From: Fistularia commersonii
Taxonomy: Eukaryota > Chordata > Actinopteri > Syngnathiformes > Fistulariidae
Direction: 5' to 3'
Assembly (NCBI GenBank): GCA_037954325.1
Contig: JBBMNZ010000009.1
Coordinates: 8,848,001-8,912,000, forward strand
DNA length: 64,000 bases
Each line of letters starts with the position of its first letter. Position 1 is the stretch's first letter. The translations under genes were made by a program, and so were the position numbers. Shown in pieces: positions 53,875-64,000 of this stretch. The notes beneath the pieces were generated by a model. The model saw only the letters and a program-made list of their open reading frames with translations, had not been told where the DNA came from and made no database searches.

Positions 53875-56800
53875 GTAGGTATTACCGGGATTCGCGACAT
53901 CTCCGTCCGCTTTGCGCATCCGTGCGTTATTTGAGCTTCTCCCGGGAGAACGGTAGAACCAACCGGGGGGGGCGGGGGGGTGTTTAAAGTAAATAAAATA
54001 TTGTTTTAGTGAGTTTTAAACGTCAAACTTGTCCCCGGCGCACGGGAGAGAGTTGTCCATATTGTTTTCAGGTTCGTTCAAAATGCATTTCGTGGTTCTT
54101 TTCTGCTTTGGTTGTTGCGTAAAACTTTTTAAAACATTTTTCAGTCTCCCCAGCCGCAACCCATTTAACAATTAGTTTATTTTTTTGTCTTGAAACGCTG
54201 ACTCTTCATCGTGCTTTCTGTCTCATCATCTTACTTTTTATTGCATCCCCCCTTTCAGTGTATGAAAGTGTTTCCCTCGGTGTTCACAGTGCGCCTGTGG
54301 TATTTCACCATCTCATTCACTTGCAGACTGAGTCATTCCCCTGATTTCCTCCAGATGTGCAGGAGTTTACGTTTCCTGACGTGCGCAGGATTGTGACATT
54401 TTATGTTTTTTTTTTTTTTTTTTGGCCATTTGCACACCAGTTATTCTGCTGACAAACTCCAAATTTCAATTATTTGCGTCATGGGCATCGTTGGATGCTG
54501 GGCAAACAAACAAAGTTAGTTTTAATTTTTCTTTATTCTTTTGCTGCCTACGGTTTCCTTTTTTTTAAATCGTTCACAATGTAATCCTTTAACTCCAACT
54601 CTTAAATCAGCTGCTGACATTTCACCTTTTTATAAGCCGGCTATCTGCAGATAGAGACCCTGTCTTTACTGGCAAGTCATGTGTTACAGTCGAGTAAGTG
54701 GTGCATCAGCAAGTGTCTCAGGTTTATGCTTTGTTTTTCAGCTTGTGCATGTACGTGCGCTCCCACCCCTACCATTTGCCACCATTTAAATGCCACCCCT
54801 TGTTATCTTAAGGCTTTTTATCATTAACTGTGGCATTTTAGTGCATAAAATTGATATTTCTGTGTTTGACTGCTGCTGTGTCAAGCCGATTCTTCTGGAT
54901 TGAGATCCACAAATGTTTCGGAGGGATTAAAAAAAAAAAAAAACTTCTCTGGTTTAAGCAATTGAATATTATTATACAAAGAATGACTCTCACCCTAAAA
55001 TGACATTAATTGAGAAAAAAAAAAGTTCTGTCCCCCTTGTTATCCAAATCCAAACTGATCAGCCGATGAGCTTGATTTAAAATAGCAGCATTTCACATGA
55101 CTGTATCAATGTTTACTATAATTTAGACGGACAGCACAGTTTGCCAATTAATTAACATGGATTATCAGCTGATTTACTGAGAATGATTTGCATGCATGAA
55201 ATATTGGTCTTGTTTCAAAATTTCCAGGTATGGTTGCGCTTTTACTGAAATAGCGGATGTCTTGCCGTGTAATGAAAAGCATTTGTATATTAATACTGTC
55301 TGCCATTGGAGTATATCTACACACTTCTACGGTATGGTAGCTTTTGTTTTTCACTGGCTAATATCAGCACAGTGCTGGTCTCAGATGATGTGTTTCAACC
55401 TGACATCTCTCTGTTATCTTATCCGCTCAACTGTCATTTCCTCTGTGATTGACTTCAAAACTAACCATAAAATGTTGAAACTTCAAGTATTTTTCACAAT
55501 AAAATACATTTGATGTTGTGACTCGCTCTGGGTTTTCACTTAACCTTGTTACTCCTTGTCGGTGAATTAAATAAAGACTTTTTAAGCTCATGGCAGTAAT
55601 TTGTCAGTAAATGATTATTGTAGAGGTGATAGATACCTAGCTGGGCATCACAAGTTCCTCTGCTCTGCTAGCACAAGATAAACTTTATGTAATTGCTTGA
55701 CCTTTACCCACTATCGACCTTTGGTCAACCCACCAGTCCTTTTAGAGCGGTGCGGTATACAGTGCAGGCTCTGGAGCCACTGCCAGAGGTATGTATCTCC
55801 CGTTTGGCATCGTGTTTGTGTCAGGGAGCGCTGGTTGTGTAGAACAGGAGTTGAAGTTGTTTTATGATTTTTGTTTTTTTTTTTTCGTCCCCTAGTAAAA
55901 TATTTGTAAATGTCATTTTATTGTAATTGTTTAATTTTGTAATTGGAATTATGACTTTGCTGGTTGAGTGATCTTAGAAAAAGCAAAAAAAAACAAAACA
56001 AAAACAAAGATGTATTCAACGGAGGGTGAGGAGATGTTGGTGAATCTCAGCTGTTGTGGACTTTTTATGTTCCATATATGACACTGATTCGTTTCCTGCA
56101 CAGTTATTTGCAATTATGTGAAATTGATGATCTGTTCACAAGCCGAAAATGTATAACCGCAAGCGATGGGACCCGCCTGACCTGCACTTTGTTAGAACTA
56201 ACAACAAACGTAGTTAAATGATGCTTTCCATTAAAACGCTTTACGAACGAGAATAAGCAGGGGTTGGATACATTGAAATATTATACTTGATTTGGCAAAA
56301 TACATTGGTTCAGTGGTGATGGGAAATGAGGGACTTTTCTGTTTTTCATTGGAAAATCTTTTGCACCAGTTGTTTTCAGATTGTGCACATTTTACATGTC
56401 CTCCTGTTCTGCTGCTGCCTTTTTCTAGTTCCTTCTGTTTTTTTTCTCAGTTTTATGGTCTGAAACACTGACAAAGCATGTTCAAATCATGGGTAAAGTG
56501 TGAGTTTTTAGTGGCCCTGGTCATATGAGGATATGTCATGTCTTTTTTTGGCTTCCTCTCTCTCTGTTGTCTCTATGCTTGTAAATGTTTACAGTAGATC
56601 ATTAAAAGAATAAAATTGTTTATGATGTGCAAAAAAAAGTTTAAACAGCTACTTAAAATCCTCTCAGGATGGTCCGAAGAATTTTAAACGGTTGCCGTGT
56701 ATAGCGTTTTACAACATTTGCGTTTTCAACAGGAAAACGCATGCATTAAACCTCACTTCTCTTTTTCTGAATGCACATAGTGACCCGCTTCTCTTTTTCT

Positions 56801-56938
56801 ACCACAGACGAATAAAGCATGAGTGGATGTTAAGAATCATCTGCCCGGTTGCCCTCAGTGCCCCCAGATACAGAGCAGCTGTCTTCATCAGCCCTCCTCC
56901 TCCACACTCCACTTGTCCAGTGAGGCTTGGTGCGCACC

Positions 56939-59900
56939 ATGTCTGCAGAGGTGGAGAACAGCGTGCCGACCCCCGCCGATCCCAGTGTCGCATCCCCGGC
57001 TACAACCTCAACATCCGGTAGCCCACCCACCTCCCCCATAACAGCCACATCCAAGGTCCCATTCAAGAAAGAGAAGAAGAAAGGTGGAGCTAATCACAGT
57101 TGTCTTGATCAAGAGTTTGTCCTTTAGAACTATTTCAAAGTATGCAATTGAAATGTTTTTTTTTTTTTTTTTACAGTAACTGAGAAGACGGATGAATACC
57201 TGCTGGCCAGGTTTCAGGGGGATGGCGTGAGGTACAAGGCCAAGCTGATCGGCATAGATGATGTCCAAGAAGCTCGAGGAGACAAGATGTGCCAGGACTC
57301 CATGATGAAACTGAAGGTGCAGCTTGTGAAAGAAAAGCAGCACAGATGATTTTAAGACACTGCGATAGTTTAGAAAAAAAAATCCAGAATGCAAAGCACT
57401 TACACGTTTGATGTTCCATCAAAGATCCGTGTTAACGGCAATATCAAGTGAGGTTTGTCTGTTACAGTATCTACGGTATTTGATTCTGGGCGTCCTTGAC
57501 TTGTAAAACCCTTATTGTACCTGAGGAGATGATCGTGAGTCACTAAATTATGAAGAACCAGTCACTGGACTTTCAGTTCCTCCCGATTTCCGACGTGCTC
57601 TGTATTCGGAATTGAACAAGCATGGCTACATAACAATGCTTTGCTGGACCAGAGGTTTTTTTTTTTTTTTTACCACTCCACAGACTTTTGCTGTAGCTGC
57701 ACCGTGTGTTATATTGATCAATACAATGGCAAAATACATCGATTGACGTTGAGCTGATTGATCAGTTTGAACCCAAGCCATTGTGGTATTTGCGCACATT
57801 GCCTGTGGTGCCATGAAGTCATTAATCATTTTAGACACTTTAGTTAGCTTTTCCAGATGTAGAACAATACTTTGGTCATGTGGGAAGCATATTCATGCGA
57901 ATCCCATGATTATTAAAGCAGCTTCAGTTAATTACAAGAGACACTGTTGGGCTTTGCCACTATTGAACTGATCCAAGTGTTTTCTTGAAGCATCAGTTGT
58001 ATCTGTCTTCATTTTTGTATCCTAATGCATTCTGTATGTGGATACAATCTCGGAATTTTATCACTATTTGCATGCATTCATGTATTCCCAGAAGAAGCTT
58101 CAAACAAACTCTGTAGCCCTGAAATGTTAGAATTTGGAAGGAACACTCAAGGAATGTGTTTAAGATAATCAGGACTGTTTAAAATTAAAGCTGCAGTACT
58201 TATCCCAGGGAAATGGCACTGTAGTGTTGATGTTTGTTGATGAACGTTTTGAGGATAGTATTTTGAGTCAGCACTCGTGTTGCAAGTGGCGCGAGCCTCT
58301 CGCTGTTGCTAACTAATCCTTAGCTGAGTTCTTTAACTGTGATGGGTCACCATATCGGCAGTCATGTGATTTATTTACTTTTGCTGCATTTGCGTGAGGG
58401 CAAAAAAACATAGTGTTTATCTGTTTGCCCACAGGGCATGGCAGTCGCTGCACGATCCCAAGGAAAACACAAACAGAGGATCTGGATCAATATTTCCATG
58501 TCTGGCATCAAGATCGTTGACGAGAAATCAGGAGTGAGTCTGGCTGTTTCTTATTCCATTTACTCTCCGTTCTGTGATTATTGACAATGTTCTCCTGTTC
58601 TTTTCAGGTAATTGAACATGAGCACGCGGTGAATAAGATTTCCTTCATTGCCAGAGATGTGACAGATAACAGGGCCTTTGGATATGTGTGCGGAGCAGAG
58701 GGCCAGCACCAGTTCTTTGCCATAAAGACTGCACAACAGGTAACACTTGAGTGTTTGTCCAAGAGACTTTTGTCATTTTTCCCAAAAGCTAAGAATTATT
58801 TCAAAAATAAAAATGTTTGCCCTTTTTTATTCGGTTCTGAATGTATGAAATGGGGAAATAAATCCACTTTTTAAGCAATTACCTCTTTTGTTCACAAATA
58901 ATAAAAAGGGACTTTCAGTTAACTACAATCACCTTTATAAAAAATTACAGCTCAGAGTCATACTGGGAGATTAAATACTATCTCCTAGTAAAACAAATAA
59001 TTTAAATTCCACATGCCATTCAATTGTAAAACAAACTCCTCAAATGAAATGAATGAATGTATAAAGAATTCATATAAAACCCACACCGACATTAACAGCC
59101 AAATGATAGTGACTTAATTTGGAAGGTCTTAATTTGTTATCGTCTGATCATCACATGGTGCAGGGTTGGCTCAGGTAGCGCGGCCGTCTGCTGGACAGAT
59201 GTGAGAAGCCCAAACAAAATGGGCCGGTAAACTCAGAATGTCTGACTGAGGAGCCCGTCTGCACGGTCTCAATTTGCATCTCCAGAGGAATGTCTTCCGC
59301 ATCCTGAAAGAAATGGTCGGAGGATTTTTGGTGGCTATCACGCCAGAGATTCGACTTATTTGTCCCCGGGATCCCTGAAAGTACTTGATAGTTAGATGGA
59401 CAGGTGTGATTTATCTCTAAAGGGCATGGTGAGAACACCCCGGGGGGGTTGATGATTCATTCAAACTGCCTGGAAGGGATGCAGGCATTGTCTTATGGTG
59501 TCTACATTGGAGGAGGAGAATTGTTTCTATCTGTTACGTACTGCACATCATGGCATGTTGGCGGGTCCATTTCAGGAACTGGTAAACTAGTTTTGGAAGC
59601 ACCTGCTCCATACTTTCTGTGAAGGGAGAGCAGGAAGTGACCTCCGGTGGTAGAGTGAAGTCATCAGGAAGGTTTGTTCAAAATGGGTCTGTGGATGATG
59701 AAGGATGTGGACATTTTGGGACTGACAAGCCTCTCCAGTGTTGCAGTGAGATCAGGACATTACCCGCAGCTTGGCTGTTAAGGTGAAACCCTCTAATTAA
59801 AATAGGGACTGGAAGAAAGAGGGGTCTGGCTTGAACTTTTGAATTTAAGAGGAACAATGCAGAGTTAAGAGCCTGTCTGACAATTGAGGGGTATGGGTGG

Positions 59901-62900
59901 GGATCTTTGGAGTACAATCCTGCTGTATGGCCTACATCTGTATGTGGCACTGAAGGTGTAAAATTGCATTCCCGTTTTGTGGGTGGGGGGTGGGGGGGCG
60001 GAGTGGTTATATAGGTTACTGTGGTCGTTTTTACAAGATTTTGGGTTTTGATGGACTGGTGTTGGATTTGAGTCCATGTTCCCTTCATGATATGTAATCC
60101 ATTTTCCTTTTTGGGCTCTGTGAGGGCTGCCCTTTGTCTCTGGTTCTGCCCATGGCCTTCATGGACAAGATCTATAGGCACAGTCAGCGGGAGGACAGTG
60201 GCCTGTTCAGGGAACTTAGCGTTGCTAATCTGCCTTTTCCGGGTTACGTAGTCCTGTTGACCCCAAGCCGGTTAAAGGCAGTTTGCGGCCGAGTGCAACG
60301 CTTGCAGGATGAGAGTCAGCAGTTCCAAGCGACAATCCATGACACTCTGCCGGAAAGCAGTGGAATGCTCCCTTCAAATTTAAAGAACATAATGACTTTA
60401 GTAAAGAAGTTGAAGTACCTGCTGTTCATGAATTAGGGCGAGACAAAACTCGAGTCGGGTAGAGTGATCAGTGGGGCGTCAGCAATAAAGTAGACCTTGC
60501 AGATGCTGACTTTGAAGGAACCAAGCTGGACAGCACATCTCTCAAATCCTGGTCACAAGAAAGTGACGAAGAAAATTAAGATCCTTGTGATAGTTTTAAA
60601 TCGGTTTCCTGCCCAGGGTAGTCGGGCATAGAGAGGGGGTGAGGATGTCGGATATCCGCGGGGACATAATGAATAAAAAGCCGTCTCTTTTGCATCCAGG
60701 GTTATCCAACTGCTTGGAGGCCCCAAGGTTGACGAAGGACACACTGAAGGAATTATATAACTGAACTGGGGCACCTCGGCATCCCCCAGGAAGAGTTATT
60801 CAGGATGGAGTAGTTTGGGTTTACAATGTCTGAGAAATTCTCAAAGACATTACCCTCAAACTCAAAAGACATCCAAGTTGCTATGATAAAAATGAAAAAG
60901 TGACCACTGTTTTAAAGAGATTCAATTTTTTTTCTGCATTTAAATAAAAAATGACAGACTAGCAAATTTATTGATCTGACTGCACTCTTTCAGAGGCAAC
61001 AAGTTACACATTTTGGTAGCTTAAAAACAAAAATACGGTGTAGAGATTTTGTTCCGAGATGAGGGTAATTGGACCCTCTGCAATATTCACTGTGTGGCCA
61101 AAAAATGTGAATGATTTGTATAAAAATTGAAAACTAAATCTATTTTGAATAACAAACCTATTCAATATTTTTTTTACTATAAACCTCATCCCATAGCAAC
61201 ACTTGGAAATAGACTGAATGGGTCTTTGTGGCACTCAAAACACAACAACTAATAGATATGACTGACTTTTGTCACCATGCAGGCAGAACCTTTGGTCATT
61301 GATCTGAAAGACCTCTTCCAAGTCATCTTCAACACAAGAAAGAAAGAGGCAGAGACCTCTAAGAAGGTAACCACCTCATTTGGTTGTTTTTCTTTCCAAA
61401 ACTTCGGGTTAGAGCATATTCTTTCTTAAAATAAATAAAAACATTTGATGTGGTCATGGGGAAGGGGAAACTGGCTGCTTGTCCCTCCTGAATACGAACA
61501 CTGGTTCTCAGTGTTCTTTCGATGAATGACATCATTGCAATGCAATGATGCAGTATGACACGTCTCAGTAAATTTAAGAAAATATGTATAATCATTAACA
61601 GCCCACCTCTGTTTGCAGGTTGAAAATGGCAGCACGGTGGTTGAGGTAAGCACTTGGATGCTGTTTTTTTTCTTTTTTTTTTCTCAACAAATACCTTGAG
61701 TAAGTCTTTCCGTTTAAACTGTCAGTTTATTTCTTTTTGGTTTTGTTTTCAGAATGGTAATGATGCCTTGTTAAGTATGGATGGGGACACGAAAACAACC
61801 CAAGTAAGAGATTTGGCTCTTGTGTTTACTACTTTAAACTGAATAAGGTATCTATGAATTATAGTGACTAAATAAATACAGTATGTTTCTGTTTCTTGCT
61901 GGTATCCAGCCAGTGGAGCAGCTTGACCTTTTTGGAGACATGTCGACTCCACCAGACATCCAGTCTCCAAACGTAAGTGTGTTGCCATCATGTAAAATGT
62001 GTCCATTATCTGGGCTACTTAGCTGTCATAATTCAGTCCATAGTCAGACTAAGCTTCCATTTGAGAATAGTAAATGAATAAAAAAGTGCCTTTTTTTTTT
62101 TTGCTTTTTTTTTTTTCTAAAAAATGGAAAAGAAAATACTAATTTCTTCATCTTTCCACCCGCGACTGTTGTGTAAGTATGAGAAGTCAGCACATCAGGA
62201 AAAGCGAAGGGTTTTAAAGTCTAATAACTAGGAGCGATTTACAGACTGCACTCCCAGCGGATGCTCCCAATAGGCATCATTTTGAAACTATTCTTGAATA
62301 AAATATTAGTTTTCTCAATGAATTCATTCGACGGTTTTTCAGACGTATGTCTAGAATCAGCTGGGATACGGTAGTCTGTTACTTGGCAAAGTTTACATGA
62401 CCTTGTTTTCAAAATGTCCCTTTAAGTCAAACAAATCACATCAACATTACAAGTGATTCAAAGGTCTCCCCAATTTGCACATTTTTCTTTGACACAGTGC
62501 TTGTGAGAGCAAGTGTTTGCAATATGACTCCATTTGAAATAACCCCTTGGCCCTCCCTGATCATTGTTTGTCCACTCAATTCTTAAAAGAGCGATATTTT
62601 TGCACTAAACGATTGGTTCTAATCTAATCATAACAGGACTGATTCTTTTAAGAATTGAGTTAAACGCTTAAACTAATTGTCATTAAACATTTCAAGCTGC
62701 TACGTGTAGAACTCTTTGACTTGAATATTCCCTCTATTGTGTTTGGAATAAGTTGGAAATATACTCTGGACTGTGATAAATACACATATTGTTAAATTAG
62801 GTAAATATTTTACAGGTAGCAGTTTCGAATAGTCATGTCTTATCACACCATGTGATTCATTTTCTTGTTAACACATGTTTATTTCCCTCTGCAGAACTGA

Positions 62901-63557
62901 TTTATGAATCTCCTTTTTCTCTCCCACTGTCCCTCTCATGTTAACCAGGACTCTAATGATATTCTGTTGCTGGACTTTTCTGCTGAAGTTGACAGCAATC
63001 AGAATTGCATAAAGGGAAACTCCTTTGTAACTTCCTGCGCCCCTGACTACAGGGAATCTTCCCAGACAGAGAATCCCTTTTCCTCAACGTTTGGCTACTT
63101 TCCAGTCCCAGACAGTGACCCTTTCAGAGATGACCCCCTTTCTAAATCACCCAATAATTCACAGAATCCCCTCACCAGCACCAATCACCTAATCGGCACT
63201 GCTGGCAACACTTACAGGACAATAATTAATGACAGTTTGAATGAAGAATCGAACCAACAAAGTCAGCAGATAAATGGATTATCCAGTAAGAACATGATCC
63301 AGGCTCTCAGTAATGGCCAGTGGCCTCTTGGTGGCAAAATAACTGAGGGCAGCGCTATCACCATGATGGACAGGAATGATTCTGGACCTGTACTCGCCAC
63401 TCAAAACCCATTTTTTGACTCCCCTCTGACAACTCCCCATGTTTCTAACGGCATAACTGATCACCTACAAGCCCCGGTGACTCATAGCAAGGATTCAGTT
63501 GTCATAAGCCCGCCTCCACAGAGCTCTAAGGCTGGACGAGGCCGGAGGAATGCAAAG
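56939..63557 (+). CDS. dab2: Disabled homolog 2 (clathrin adaptor), 3' end off window
   Basis: DAB2 is an endocytic adaptor. Its PTB domain binds NPXY tails (LDL-receptor family, megalin, integrins) and phosphoinositides, and its tail binds clathrin, AP-2 and EH-domain proteins. Visible coding exons are 56939-57083, 57177-57316, 58435-58533, 58608-58739, 61283-61366, 61619-61645, 61753-61803, 61910-61972 and 62949-63557, all phase-compatible, giving 450 codons. The start MSAEVENSVPTPAD sits in a good Kozak context (CACCATGT). The lysine-rich KKEKKK leads into the PTB domain (about 47-185): TEKTDEYLLARFQGDGVRYK, AKLIGIDDV, QRIWVNISMSGIKIVDEKSG, NKISFIARDVTDNRAFGYVC, GQHQFFAIKT. Then come QLDLFGDMSTPPD, LLLDFSAEVD at the clathrin-box position, ENPF, SDPFRDDP, QNPFF and PPPQSSKAGRGRRNAK. 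DAB1 is excluded by the DLFGDMSTPPD and exon 9 motifs. The C-terminal DPF/NPF and myosin-VI-binding region lies beyond the window. Confidence 0.96.
59155..60830 (+). mobile_element. Degenerate RTE/Rex3-like LINE fragment in a dab2 intron
   Basis: The stretch GAGGGCTGCCCTTTGTCTCT followed by TTCATGGACAAGATCTATAG (60121-60177) matches, from memory, the reverse transcriptase region of fish Rex3-type LINEs. A frame at 60134-60436 reads PMAFMDKIYRHSQ, then LPFPGYVVLLTPS, then VKKLKYL, with stops soon after. The end (CACCTCGGCATCCCCCAGGA near 60765) also fits. The catalytic F/YADD is replaced by FPGY, so this copy is dead. The 59155-60120 part is less certain but has similar composition (CCCGGGATCCCTGAA). 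Confidence 0.65.
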
Positions 63558-64000
63558 GTGAAATTGCATAGCTAGTTTATTTATAGTGGTGCTTGCATGC
63601 GTGATGGCTGAAGTGGGTCATATTGACTGCTGCGTAATTTGGTCGCTAACATCTCTCAATAAGTATTTCGGTTTTGCATGGGTGCTCGAGGTTGCACTGT
63701 GTGGAGATCCAAAGCCTGTAATTTAGGATTGCAGTCAAGGCTTGTCGTTTGGACCGGCTCTGTTTGAATAGATGCACCGGTGGTCACATGCTTCCCTAAC
63801 TGCCTGGAATAAATGACACTTTGTCTGAGATGCTGTACCCTTTGTCTCCACTTATGACATTTCTTCTAACATTCATGCTTCATGAAATTAAGCACTGGTA
63901 AGTGTTACAGCATGCATACGTATCCAAGTTCACATACTCTTTATAATTGACCAGCATTATCTTAAATTTGAAGTGGAGCTCGACCGATGATGTACCTCAA

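Larger units (their letters stand above)
47126..56807. other. Intergenic and dab2 upstream region
   Basis: About 9.7 kb holding the possible retroelement fragment at 47398-47750, a Tc1-like element (50733-51087), a GC-rich block near 53640-53990 taken as the dab2 first exon, and the first dab2 intron. No other exon was recognised on either strand. Confidence 0.5.

Noticed and set aside
60134..60436. 100-codon plus-strand ORF as an independent gene nested in dab2
   Set aside because: It matches the reverse-transcriptase region of a fish LINE and is interrupted by stops, so it is a dead retroelement.

Overview
The window is nuclear DNA from a ray-finned (teleost) fish. It holds multi-exon vertebrate genes with canonical GT/AG introns (some under 100 bp), long CA/TG and GATA microsatellites, and fish-type transposable elements (hAT, Tc1-like, an RTE/Rex3-like LINE, SINE-like retroposons). 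I found no bacterial features, tRNA, rRNA or CRISPR array. Identifications come from recognising protein families by eye; no database was searched.

Layout. (1) 83-7451, minus: kank1 (KN motif and ankyrin repeat scaffold). The gene runs off the left edge, so the last ankyrin exon(s) are missing. (2) 7452-13134: intergenic, with an unassigned coding-like stretch (7733-7970) and a compact minus-strand promoter-like block with NRF1 box, CRE and TATA box (about 9473-9722). (3) 13135-15963, plus: complete seven-exon fbp1 (fructose-1,6-bisphosphatase). (4) 15964-31050: intergenic, with microsatellites, a 1.2-kb hAT transposon copy and a CpG/CRE-rich stretch before gas1. (5) 31051-31818, plus: single-exon gas1 (GPI-anchored Hedgehog co-receptor). 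(6) 31819-41204: intergenic, with a gas1 poly(A) signal, microsatellites and a local duplication. (7) 41205-47040, minus: complete eleven-exon c9 (terminal complement component), with a liver-type promoter directly upstream and a hAT remnant in intron 4. (8) 47126-56807: intergenic and dab2 upstream region, with a Tc1-like element and a probable non-coding first exon. (9) 56939 to beyond the right edge, plus: dab2 (endocytic adaptor), with nine coding exons visible up to 63557 and a dead LINE in one intron.

The genes do not form a pathway. The order kank1-fbp1-gas1 plus c9-dab2 joins genes found on human chromosome 9 and human 5p13, as expected for an old vertebrate linkage group. c9 and dab2 are neighbours in human too.

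The observation most worth checking is in kank1. The talin-binding KN motif is recognisable in the DNA but is read out of frame: about +2 nt before, and about -20 nt after, its YQLDLDF core. The rest of the protein stays open and well conserved. If real, this kank1 copy lost talin binding while keeping its coiled-coils and ankyrin domain.
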